Positions 43,498 through 50,593 of a stretch of 64,000 nucleotides of DNA are shown here, piece after piece. How positions within the stretch are numbered: position 1 is the first letter of the stretch; each line of letters begins with the position of its first letter. The DNA comes from Brachybacterium ginsengisoli. GTDB taxonomy: Bacteria; Actinomycetota; Actinomycetes; Actinomycetales; Dermabacteraceae. The position numbers and the translations under genes were made by a program. The stretch covers positions 2,852,001-2,916,000 of the forward strand of contig NZ_CP023564.1 in assembly GCF_002407065.1 (NCBI RefSeq), given 5' to 3'. Under the pieces are notes generated by a model. That model had not been told where the DNA came from. It saw nothing but the letters and a program-made list of their open reading frames with translations, and made no database searches.

Positions 43498-44663
43498 GGT
43501 CGTGCCTCCTTCGGGGCGGCGGAGCCGGCGAGACGGCGCAACAGGTGTTCGAGCGGCCCGCGTCGGCCGCGACGGTGCAGCGCGAGGGCGAGCGGGATCA
43601 TCCCGAGCCAGCCCAGCACCACGATGCCCGCGGTGGCGGCGCTGCCGAGCCGCGCCCCGAGATCGAGGGCGTACGGCGGGAAGAGCGCCAGGTACAGCAC
43701 CGACTGGGCGATGTAGGCGCTGAGGGAGACGGCGCCGAGCGCTGCGATCCCCCGCAGCATGACACCGGTGCTGCGATGCGCGACGAGCGCCGCGGCGGCG
43801 GCGAGGCCGAGCGCCCCGGCGAGCCCGGTGATCTGGTGGAGGATCCCCAGCACGCCGAGCACCACGGCGTTGTCGAGATGGGCATGGCCCGGGTCCACGA
43901 GCAGCACCGCGGTCAGCGGCATCGCGCCGAGCAGACCGACCAGCAGTCCCCAGCGCGCCATCGGCACCAGCAGGTCGCGGTTCGGCACCACGCGCTCGAG
44001 GAGGTGGATCCGGGCCGCGACGGTCCCCATCGCCATCGGCGTGAGCAGCGCGATGTCGGTGATCAGCCCGGTCGCCAGCTCGCGCACTGCTCCCTCGGCA
44101 CGGATCTGCACGGAGGCGAGGTAGGTGGGCGCGGAGGCCGCGGCGTAGCCGCTCTGGCCGCTGAGCCCGATCGTGCCGTCCACCCAGCCCCACACCCCGA
44201 GGGCGGGCAGGGCGATGACCCCGGCGAGCGGCAGCGCGAACCGGTTCCGCGGGATGAGCAGCACCACGAGCATGCCGATGAGCGCGTAGGCCACCAGGAT
44301 GTCCCCGGAGAACAGCAGGATCGCGTGGGCGAGACCGATGCCCAGCAGCACCAGGTGACGCCGGCCCATGCGGGCGAGGAACCGCCTCGTCCCCTCGCCG
44401 CGCTCCACGGAGCGGCGGTGCAGCACCCCGATCCCGTAGCCGAACAGCAGCGCGAACAGCGGGAAGCCGCGGTTGTCGACCAGGAGCGCGATGAGCACGT
44501 CGGCCGTGCGATCCAGCCCGGTGCCGTCCTGCTGCTTGAGCAGCACCGTCCACTCCCGCCCGTGCAGCCAGCCCACCATGTTCGCCAGCGCGATGCCCAG
44601 CAGCGAGAGTCCGCGGGCCAGGTCGGGGCCTGCTGCGCGCCGGGCGAGGGGAAGGGAGGTCAT
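43494..44663 (-). CDS. DUF418 family membrane protein
   Basis: A 389-residue membrane protein with about nine helices. The N terminus AGPDLARGLSLLGIALANMVG and the motif FPLFALLFGYGIGVL are typical of DUF418 proteins, as is the C-terminal GAVSLSAYIAQSVLYLALF. The family is predicted to be transport- or acyltransfer-related, but this is unproven. ATG 44663 is preceded immediately by an in-frame GTG (44666); no clear ribosome site is seen. It forms an operon with the DUF4031 gene. Confidence 0.85.
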   Translation of the reverse strand: MTSLPLARRAAGPDLARGLSLLGIALANMVGWLHGREWTVLLKQQDGTGLDRTADVLIALLVDNRGFPLFALLFGYGIGVLHRRSVERGEGTRRFLARMGRRHLVLLGIGLAHAILLFSGDILVAYALIGMLVVLLIPRNRFALPLAGVIALPALGVWGWVDGTIGLSGQSGYAAASAPTYLASVQIRAEGAVRELATGLITDIALLTPMAMGTVAARIHLLERVVPNRDLLVPMARWGLLVGLLGAMPLTAVLLVDPGHAHLDNAVVLGVLGILHQITGLAGALGLAAAAALVAHRSTGVMLRGIAALGAVSLSAYIAQSVLYLALFPPYALDLGARLGSAATAGIVVLGWLGMIPLALALHRRGRRGPLEHLLRRLAGSAAPKEARP

Positions 44664-45115
44664 CACCGGGCCGCTCGCCGCGGGATGCTCGCGGCGCGGC
44701 CGACGGGGGTGGTCCTCATGGGGTCATGGTCGCACAGGGGGTGCGGGGTCGCGGCGGACTGGTGCACGAGCGGCCGTCAGCAGTCCGATCAGCGCGGCCG
44801 CGACATCGATGAGCCCATTCTCCTCCACCATTCCTCACCGGACTCGAAAAGGAGTGCGCAGCAGGATATCTGGTGAATTGCAGACTCTTCTCGCAAATAC
44901 TCGGGCCCTGGCTTCAGGACCTCTCCTTCCAGAACCATTCCTGCCCATCGACGCCTGTCCGTGGTCGCACGACAGGACCGGCACGACACAAGGAAGATGC
45001 CATCCTTTCCTCCACAGAACCCACTCTTCCACATTTCTGTCCACACTCCCACTAGTTATCCACAGATTTCGACGCAGGGGTGGCTCCGCATTCCCTGACC
45101 AAATATCATGAGGGC
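44664..45115. other. 452-bp gene-free region, A/T-richer, with DnaA-box-like sites
   Basis: No convincing gene. The first 100 bp are GC-rich like the neighbours; from about 44820 to 45110 composition drops to near 50 percent GC by eye. Between 45011 and 45064 TCCACA occurs four times in the same direction (45011, 45028, 45040, 45059). The last is a perfect TTATCCACA (45056-45064). A TATCAT hexamer at 45104-45109 precedes the HNH gene. Confidence 0.7.
45104..45109 (+). promoter_or_regulatory. -10 hexamer TATCAT, probable leaderless promoter
   Basis: TATCAT ends 6 bases before ATG 45116 of the DUF222/HNH gene. GAGGGC fills the gap, too close for use as a ribosome site. Confidence 0.6.
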
Positions 45116-46702
45116 ATGAACAAGGCATCGACGAGCAGCGACGGGGACCGCCCCGGTGGGATCACTCCCCGCCGGGATCCCGCCGCGCCGTCGGCCGATG
45201 TCCTCGAGGACGTGCTGGGCCGGTTCGCCGAGGTCGAGGCGGGGGCGTCGGCCCGCACCCTGCTCGCGCAGGTGCTCGCGGCGACGCTGATCGCGTTCAC
45301 GCGGACCAGCTCGGTGCGGGATCCGCTCACCGAGACCGCTCCGGGAAGCGCTGAGGAGGCCCTGGCCGCCCTCGCCGGCATCGGCCACCTGCGCGCCTCG
45401 CTCGCCGCCGTCGACGCGACCTGGCAGGTCGAGGCAGAGCAGCGGATCCGTCAGGACGACGCCGCCGAGGGCATGACCCCAGAGAGTCAGGGCCGGGGCG
45501 CGGGCCACGAGATCGCGCTCGCCCGCCGGATCTCCCCGGCCGCGTCCTCGTTCTCGCAGGCCAAGGCACGGCGCCTGATCCGCGACATGCCCGGGACTGT
45601 GGACCGGCTCTGGTCCGGGATGGTCACGGATCAGCAGGCCTCCACCGTCGCCGGGGCCCTCGACGGGGCAGATCCCGAGACCTGTCGGAGCATCGACGAG
45701 CGGATCCGTGAGCATCCCGAGATGCTGCACGGCAAGGGGCAGCGGCGCCTCCACGCCGAGATCCGTGACCTGGTCCAGAAGCTGGAGCCCGAGCGGTCCC
45801 GCGAGCGCGCCGACCGTGCAGCACGGGCACGGCACGTGAGCATGACGCCCCTGGACGACGGGATGGCCCGTGTGAGCGCGACCCTGCGCGCCATCGACGC
45901 CGTCGCCCTGATGTACTCCCTCCGGACCCGCGCCGAGTCCCTGCGCGCCGCCGGGGCGAAGACCTCCGTCACCGCCCTCGAGGCGGACCTGCTCGTCGAG
46001 GACGTCCAGCGGAGCACCCGTGACGCGGAGCAGGACTCCGCCGGGCAGGCACCGCGCCATCCGCGGCCGCAGCCCGGGCTCGAGGTCGGCATCGTCATCA
46101 CCGACACCGCGCTCCTGGACCGTGAGGATGACGCGGGCACGGCCCGCCTCGAGGGCTACGGCACGATCCCGGCCCACATCGTGCGCGACACCCTGCTCGG
46201 GCGCCCGCCGGGGCACCTGCGCCACGACGAGGGCGATCACCCCGACCTCGAGGTCACCGCCTTCTTCCGCCGGCTCTACGCCGCCCCGAGCACAGGGGAA
46301 CTGATCGCCATGGAGTCCCCCTCCCGGGCCTTCCCTGCCGGGCTCGCCCGGATGCTCCGCTGGCGCGACACCACCTGCCGCACCCCGTGGTGCAACGCGA
46401 TGATCCGCCACAGCGACCACGCCATCCCCCACCATCGCGGCGGGCCGACGAGCTTCGCGAACGGCCAGGGGCTGTGCGCGCGCTGCAACCTGCTCAAGGA
46501 GCACGGTCTGTGGGTCCTGACCCCGCTGAGTCGCGGCGAGAGCGAGCCGGACACGGAGCGGGCGGCGTCACCGCCGGGAGTCTGGGTCTGGAGCAGCCCG
46601 CACGGTGCGACCGGAGCGTCCCCCACGCCACCGCTGATCATCACATGGCCGGACGGGCCCGGGGAGGACGACGAACCACCCGGCCCCTCGCCGTCGGGGT
46701 AG
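45116..46702 (+). CDS. DUF222/HNH endonuclease (13E12-repeat family type)
   Basis: A 528-residue protein of the family known from the REP13E12 repeats of mycobacteria. The DUF222 domain spans about residues 30-330, with SFSQAKARRLIRDMPGTVDRLWSG by landmarks. The HNH nuclease follows: CRTPWCNAMIRHSDHAIPHHRGGPTSFANGQGLCARCNLLKEH, whose key residues are the CxxPxC pair, DH, GG.T, N and CxxCN..K. All metal and catalytic positions are kept, so it should be active. Such genes occur in several copies per actinobacterial genome, and the biological role is unresolved. Confidence 0.93.
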   Translation: MNKASTSSDGDRPGGITPRRDPAAPSADVLEDVLGRFAEVEAGASARTLLAQVLAATLIAFTRTSSVRDPLTETAPGSAEEALAALAGIGHLRASLAAVDATWQVEAEQRIRQDDAAEGMTPESQGRGAGHEIALARRISPAASSFSQAKARRLIRDMPGTVDRLWSGMVTDQQASTVAGALDGADPETCRSIDERIREHPEMLHGKGQRRLHAEIRDLVQKLEPERSRERADRAARARHVSMTPLDDGMARVSATLRAIDAVALMYSLRTRAESLRAAGAKTSVTALEADLLVEDVQRSTRDAEQDSAGQAPRHPRPQPGLEVGIVITDTALLDREDDAGTARLEGYGTIPAHIVRDTLLGRPPGHLRHDEGDHPDLEVTAFFRRLYAAPSTGELIAMESPSRAFPAGLARMLRWRDTTCRTPWCNAMIRHSDHAIPHHRGGPTSFANGQGLCARCNLLKEHGLWVLTPLSRGESEPDTERAASPPGVWVWSSPHGATGASPTPPLIITWPDGPGEDDEPPGPSPSG

Positions 46703-46723
46703 ATCCGCCCCCGTCTCCTGCCG

Positions 46724-47695
46724 TCAGCGCTCGGCGCCGACCACCGTGCCCTGGTGATGACGCAGCAGCCAGCGACCGTTCTCCTGCACCCACAGGGAGC
46801 TGCGGTGAACGGTGCCCCGCCGCTCGTGCGTCGTGTACTGCAGCAGCACCGCACCGGGCGAGACCTCGTCGGCGATGAACTCCTCGGCGTCCACGTCGCC
46901 CAGCGGTGCGAGATCGGCGAGGATCTGGTCACGGTCGAAGCGGCGGCCGCTGGCCCCGATCTCCGTGAAATCCGGGTGCAGGAGCTCGGCGGCGCTCGGC
47001 GGGTCGGCGCGCAGACGGTCCCCGAGCAGCGCCTGCTCCCGGGCCGTGATCTGCTCGAAGTCGGTGGCGCCGGGAGCGTCGGCGACCAGCACCGTCTCCT
47101 CGATCGCGGTCGAGCAGCTCGCCGCCGGCTCCGCGGGAGCCTGGTCGAAGAGGCTGAAGAGATCGTCGCCCGGCCCAGCAGCGATCGGCGCAGCCGTCGT
47201 CGGGGCCGCGGTCGACGGCGCGGGACCGCTCCCCCCATACCCGGGCCCGACGTCCGGATCCTGCTTCTTCGAGAAGGCGGTCGCGGCGCCGTTCGCCCGC
47301 TTGTCCGCCGCCTCGTTCAGGGCGTGGCCGGAATGGCCCTTGACCCACTCGAACTCGACGCTGCGACCGGCGAGCGCGCGGTCGATGTCCTTCAGCAGCT
47401 CGACGTTCAGCACCGGCTTGCCGTCCTTCTTGCGCCAGCCCTTGCGCTTCCAGCCCGGCATCCACTTGGTGACCGAGTTGATGACGTACTGGCTGTCGCA
47501 CAGGATGTGCAGGTGCTGGTCGGCGTCCACCGCAGTGGCCTCGAGCAGGTCCAGGACGGCCTTCAGCTCGCCCATGTTGTTGGTGCCGTGCGGCCAGCCG
47601 CCGGCACGCCACGTCTGGTCGTCGATGTACCAGGCCCAGCCGGCCGGTCCAGGATTGCCGAGGGCGGAGCCGTCGGCGGCAGCGGTGATCGTCAT
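46724..47695 (-). CDS. Ribonuclease HI fused to a DUF4440-like domain
   Basis: A 323-residue protein. Residues 1-140 are RNase HI with all catalytic residues: D8 (AAADGSALGNPGPAG), E43 (NNMGELKA), D67 (LCDSQYVINS), H121 and D131 (NEAADKRAN). A Pro/Ala-rich linker of about 60 residues follows. Residues about 205-320 look like an NTF2-like DUF4440 domain (FEQITAREQALLGD, LHPDFTEIGASGRRFDRDQIL, LLQYTTHERRGTVHRSSLWVQENGRWLLRHHQGT by landmarks). It would remove RNA from RNA-DNA hybrids; the second domain may bind a ligand. It is convergent with the HNH gene. Confidence 0.92.
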   Translation of the reverse strand: MTITAAADGSALGNPGPAGWAWYIDDQTWRAGGWPHGTNNMGELKAVLDLLEATAVDADQHLHILCDSQYVINSVTKWMPGWKRKGWRKKDGKPVLNVELLKDIDRALAGRSVEFEWVKGHSGHALNEAADKRANGAATAFSKKQDPDVGPGYGGSGPAPSTAAPTTAAPIAAGPGDDLFSLFDQAPAEPAASCSTAIEETVLVADAPGATDFEQITAREQALLGDRLRADPPSAAELLHPDFTEIGASGRRFDRDQILADLAPLGDVDAEEFIADEVSPGAVLLQYTTHERRGTVHRSSLWVQENGRWLLRHHQGTVVGAER

Positions 47696-47738
47696 GCGGT
47701 CAATGCTTCCACAGCGGCGGGACACCCGAGCACAGCCT

Positions 47739-48773
47739 TCACACCCAGCGGGCGACCGTCATCCCCGCGCTCGTGGGCGGCTGGTCCATCGCGAGCATCG
47801 CCGCGGGCAGCTCGGTCGCGTCGAGCACGCGGCCGACGGTGCCCGCCAGGTCGAGTCGCCCCGACGCGACATCGGCCAGGAGCTCCGCGTACTCCGCGAC
47901 GGCGAGGCCGTGGCTGCCGAGGATCTGCAGCTCCTGGCCGATCACGCGACCCATCGGCACCGAGGGATCCGCATCCTCGCCGAGCAGCAGCCCCACCTGC
48001 ACGTGGCGGCCCCGCGGGCGCAGCGCCTCGATCGCGGAGCGGGCGGTGGCGGCGGAGCCGAGCGCGTCGAGGGTGACGTGCGCGCCTCCCCCGGTGCTCT
48101 CCCGCACCCGGTCGACGATGTCCGGCCCCACCGGGAGGGCGGTCGCCCCGAGCGCCTCGGCGGCGGCGAGAGCGGCCGGCGAGACGTCGACCGCGACCAC
48201 CTCGGCCCCGGCGGCGAGCGCGATCATCACGCAGGCGAGCCCGAGCCCGCCGCAGCCGAACACGGCCACGGCCTCCCCGGGATGCACCGCGGCCTGCGCG
48301 CGGACCGCGTGATGCGCGGTGCCCACACGGCAGCCGAGCCCGGCGGCGAGGGTCATGTCGATCTCGTCAGGCAGGGCGACGAGGTTGTGATCCGCCTCGA
48401 TGACCAGGACCTGCTCGGCCCAGGAGCCCTGCAGGTCGAAGCCGGGCTGCTGCTGCTCGGGGCACACCTGGGGCGCCCCGGCGAGGCACTGCTCGCAGCG
48501 CCCGCAGGAGAGGATGAACGGCGCGGTGACCCGGTCGCCCACGGCAAAGCGCGTGACCTCCTCGCCGACCTCGCGCACCACGCCCGCGAACTCGTGCCCA
48601 GGCACGTGCGGCAGGTGCACGGAGTCGTCGTGACCCTGCCAGGCGTGCCAGTCGCTGCGGCACACCCCGGTCGCGTGCACCGTGACCACGGCGCCGCGGG
48701 GCGGGCAGACGGGAGCGGGGATCTCGACGAGCGCCGGCGGGGTGCGGAAGGCGTCGAAGCGGACCGCCCTCAC
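47739..48773 (-). CDS. Zinc-dependent alcohol dehydrogenase (MDR family)
   Basis: A 344-residue medium-chain dehydrogenase. Catalytic zinc ligands are C and H in GVCRSDWHAWQGHD and VPGHEFAGVV; the structural zinc knuckle is CGRCEQCLAGAPQVC. The Rossmann motif is VFGCGGLGLACVMIAL. Its likely substrate is a primary or secondary alcohol, unspecified. GTG 48773 overlaps the stop of the upstream GNAT gene (GTGA), so it is the last gene of a three-gene operon. Confidence 0.9.
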   Translation of the reverse strand: MRAVRFDAFRTPPALVEIPAPVCPPRGAVVTVHATGVCRSDWHAWQGHDDSVHLPHVPGHEFAGVVREVGEEVTRFAVGDRVTAPFILSCGRCEQCLAGAPQVCPEQQQPGFDLQGSWAEQVLVIEADHNLVALPDEIDMTLAAGLGCRVGTAHHAVRAQAAVHPGEAVAVFGCGGLGLACVMIALAAGAEVVAVDVSPAALAAAEALGATALPVGPDIVDRVRESTGGGAHVTLDALGSAATARSAIEALRPRGRHVQVGLLLGEDADPSVPMGRVIGQELQILGSHGLAVAEYAELLADVASGRLDLAGTVGRVLDATELPAAMLAMDQPPTSAGMTVARWV

Positions 48774-49789
48774 CGCGTCTCCCCCGCCGGCGCCACCGGC
48801 TTCTCGTACGTCGCGTACACGTGCTCCTGCTCGAAGCCGAGGGCGTCGTAGAGCCGGGTGGCGCCGGTGAGGGACTCGGCGTCGACCTCGAGCTCGGCGC
48901 TCCCGAACCCGGCCACCGCCCCGGCGGCGAGGGTGCGGGCGATGACGGCGCGGGCGAGACCACGGCCGCGGGCCTCGGGCCGGGTCCCGACCAGCGTCAC
49001 ATGGAGCACGCCGGGGCGGTCCTCCGTGGTGAGGGCGTAGGCGAGCACCGTGCCGTCCGCGTCGAGCGCGACGGTGGACAGCTCTCGGCGCGCGGTGTGC
49101 AGGAACCAGAAGGTGCTCCACCGGTCCTCGGGGATCGGAGCGGAGCCCCAGTGGTCGGCGAAGGCGGCGAGGTGCGCCTCGCGCGTGGGTTCGCGGAGAT
49201 CGTCCGACGGGGCGATGATCCGGACCCCGCCCGGCGCCGGGACGTCGATCGGAGCTCCCGGCAGCTCGCGCACCATGATGAGCCAGCTGCGCACCCGGCG
49301 GTAGCCGCGAGCATCCAGCAGCGGGCGCACGTCGGCGCCGCCGGTCAGAGGCGCGTCCGCTGCCGCGCCGGGCTCCGGATCGCGCCCGCCGGAGATGCGG
49401 AACACGGCCTCGCCGCGCTCCGGGTGGCGCTGCGCGGCGAGCTCGGCTGCACGCTCCTCGGACCAGGCGAGGAGCTCGGCGCCCAGGCCCTGCCGACGGT
49501 GATCGGGGTCGACGCCGCCCATGAGCTGGCAGCGCACCCGTCCGTCACGATCCACGCTGTCGTGCACGTCCACGACCACCGCGCCGATCAGGTCCTCGCC
49601 GCGCCGCACCGCGAGGGAGTCCAGCGCCAGATCGAGACCTGGCATGGTGAGCCGCTCCCGGGTGCTCGGCTCCTCCACCGGATCGCCGAGCTGGTCGGCG
49701 CTGTCGATGCGGTTCAGCAGCGCGGTGAGCGCCGGGACGTCGTCGAGGGTCAGCGGGCTGCGGGTCGTCGCCATATCGGTGGTGGTCAC
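48770..49789 (-). CDS. GNAT acetyltransferase, two-domain (mycothiol-synthase-like)
   Basis: A 339-residue protein with two tandem GNAT folds. The first has the acetyl-CoA loop GGVDPDHRRQGLGAELL, and the second VGTRPEARGRGLARAVIARTL ending in YDALGFEQEHVYATYEKPV (by landmarks). The arrangement resembles mycothiol synthase (MshD), but that gene usually has other neighbours, so the substrate is open. GTG 49789 overlaps the stop of the methyltransferase gene by four bases. Confidence 0.85.
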   Translation of the reverse strand: MTTTDMATTRSPLTLDDVPALTALLNRIDSADQLGDPVEEPSTRERLTMPGLDLALDSLAVRRGEDLIGAVVVDVHDSVDRDGRVRCQLMGGVDPDHRRQGLGAELLAWSEERAAELAAQRHPERGEAVFRISGGRDPEPGAAADAPLTGGADVRPLLDARGYRRVRSWLIMVRELPGAPIDVPAPGGVRIIAPSDDLREPTREAHLAAFADHWGSAPIPEDRWSTFWFLHTARRELSTVALDADGTVLAYALTTEDRPGVLHVTLVGTRPEARGRGLARAVIARTLAAGAVAGFGSAELEVDAESLTGATRLYDALGFEQEHVYATYEKPVAPAGETR

Positions 49790-50547
49790 GGCTCCAGTCT
49801 AGGGAGCCGGTACACGCTGACGTGGCTGCGGGAGTCCGCGGTGAACTCCGAGCGGTCCCAGTCCGCCCAGCGGCTCTCTAGGGTGAAGCCGGCGAGCTGC
49901 GCCATCAGGTCCAGCTCGGACGGCCAGATGTAGCGGTGCGGGGTGCGCCCGATCCGTGCCCCGCGCGCCCCGTCGACGGCCGCCTCGAAGCGCACGTGGT
50001 GGGAGACGACCCGCTGGGCGAGGGTGTCGTAGGTGTCCACGAGCAGGTACCCCGGATCGGAGACCTCGACCGTGCCGCCGTGACCGGGTGCGAGGGAGCG
50101 CAGCTGCGGCACCCACAGCTCGATCACGAAGCACCCGCCGGGCGCGAGGTGCCGGGCGGCGTTGCGGAAGCAGGCCACCTGCTCCTCCTGCGTGAGCAGG
50201 TTCGCGATCGTGTTGAAGACCAGGAAGGCGAGGGAGAACCCCTCCCCCGCGCTCGCGGTCGTCATGTCGCCCTCGGTGACAGGGATCGACCCGGCCCCGA
50301 CCTTCTCCCGCAGCCGGGAGATCATCGGGGCCGACAGCTCGATCCCCGCCACCTCGACACCCGCCTCGTGCAGCGGGATCGCGACCCGACCGGTCCCGAT
50401 CGCGAGCTCGAGGGCCCGGCCGCCGCCTGCGAGCTCGGCGAGGCGCTGGACCGTCGGCCCCAGCACCTCGGGCGCGAAGGCCCCCTCGCCGGGGGTGTCG
50501 TACTCGGCGGCGGCCTGGGCGTCCCAGAGGCGTGACTGATCGATCAT
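49786..50547 (-). CDS. Class I SAM-dependent methyltransferase
   Basis: A 253-residue Rossmann methyltransferase. Motif I is ALELAIGTGRVAIPL, the acidic residue after strand 2 is VAGIELSAPMI, then EGDMTTAS and FSLAFLVFNTIANLL (motif IV region), HLAPGGCFVIELWVP (post-motif). The substrate is unknown. The start has CACGAT 6 bases upstream and no ribosome site, suggesting a leaderless message for the methyltransferase-GNAT-dehydrogenase operon. Confidence 0.9.
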   Translation of the reverse strand: MIDQSRLWDAQAAAEYDTPGEGAFAPEVLGPTVQRLAELAGGGRALELAIGTGRVAIPLHEAGVEVAGIELSAPMISRLREKVGAGSIPVTEGDMTTASAGEGFSLAFLVFNTIANLLTQEEQVACFRNAARHLAPGGCFVIELWVPQLRSLAPGHGGTVEVSDPGYLLVDTYDTLAQRVVSHHVRFEAAVDGARGARIGRTPHRYIWPSELDLMAQLAGFTLESRWADWDRSEFTADSRSHVSVYRLPRLEP

Positions 50548-50593
50548 CGGCCCATCGTGGCCCTGTCCCGGCGGGAGGTCACGCGATTTACGC

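Noticed and set aside
44789-45052. Small minus-strand open frame in the A/T-richer gap
   Set aside because: No ribosome site, no motif, and overlaps the TCCACA cluster; it looks like chance.
45011-45064. Chromosomal replication origin
   Set aside because: Only one perfect DnaA box, and no dnaA, dnaN, rpmH or gyrB nearby. Kept as a DnaA-box-like cluster only.
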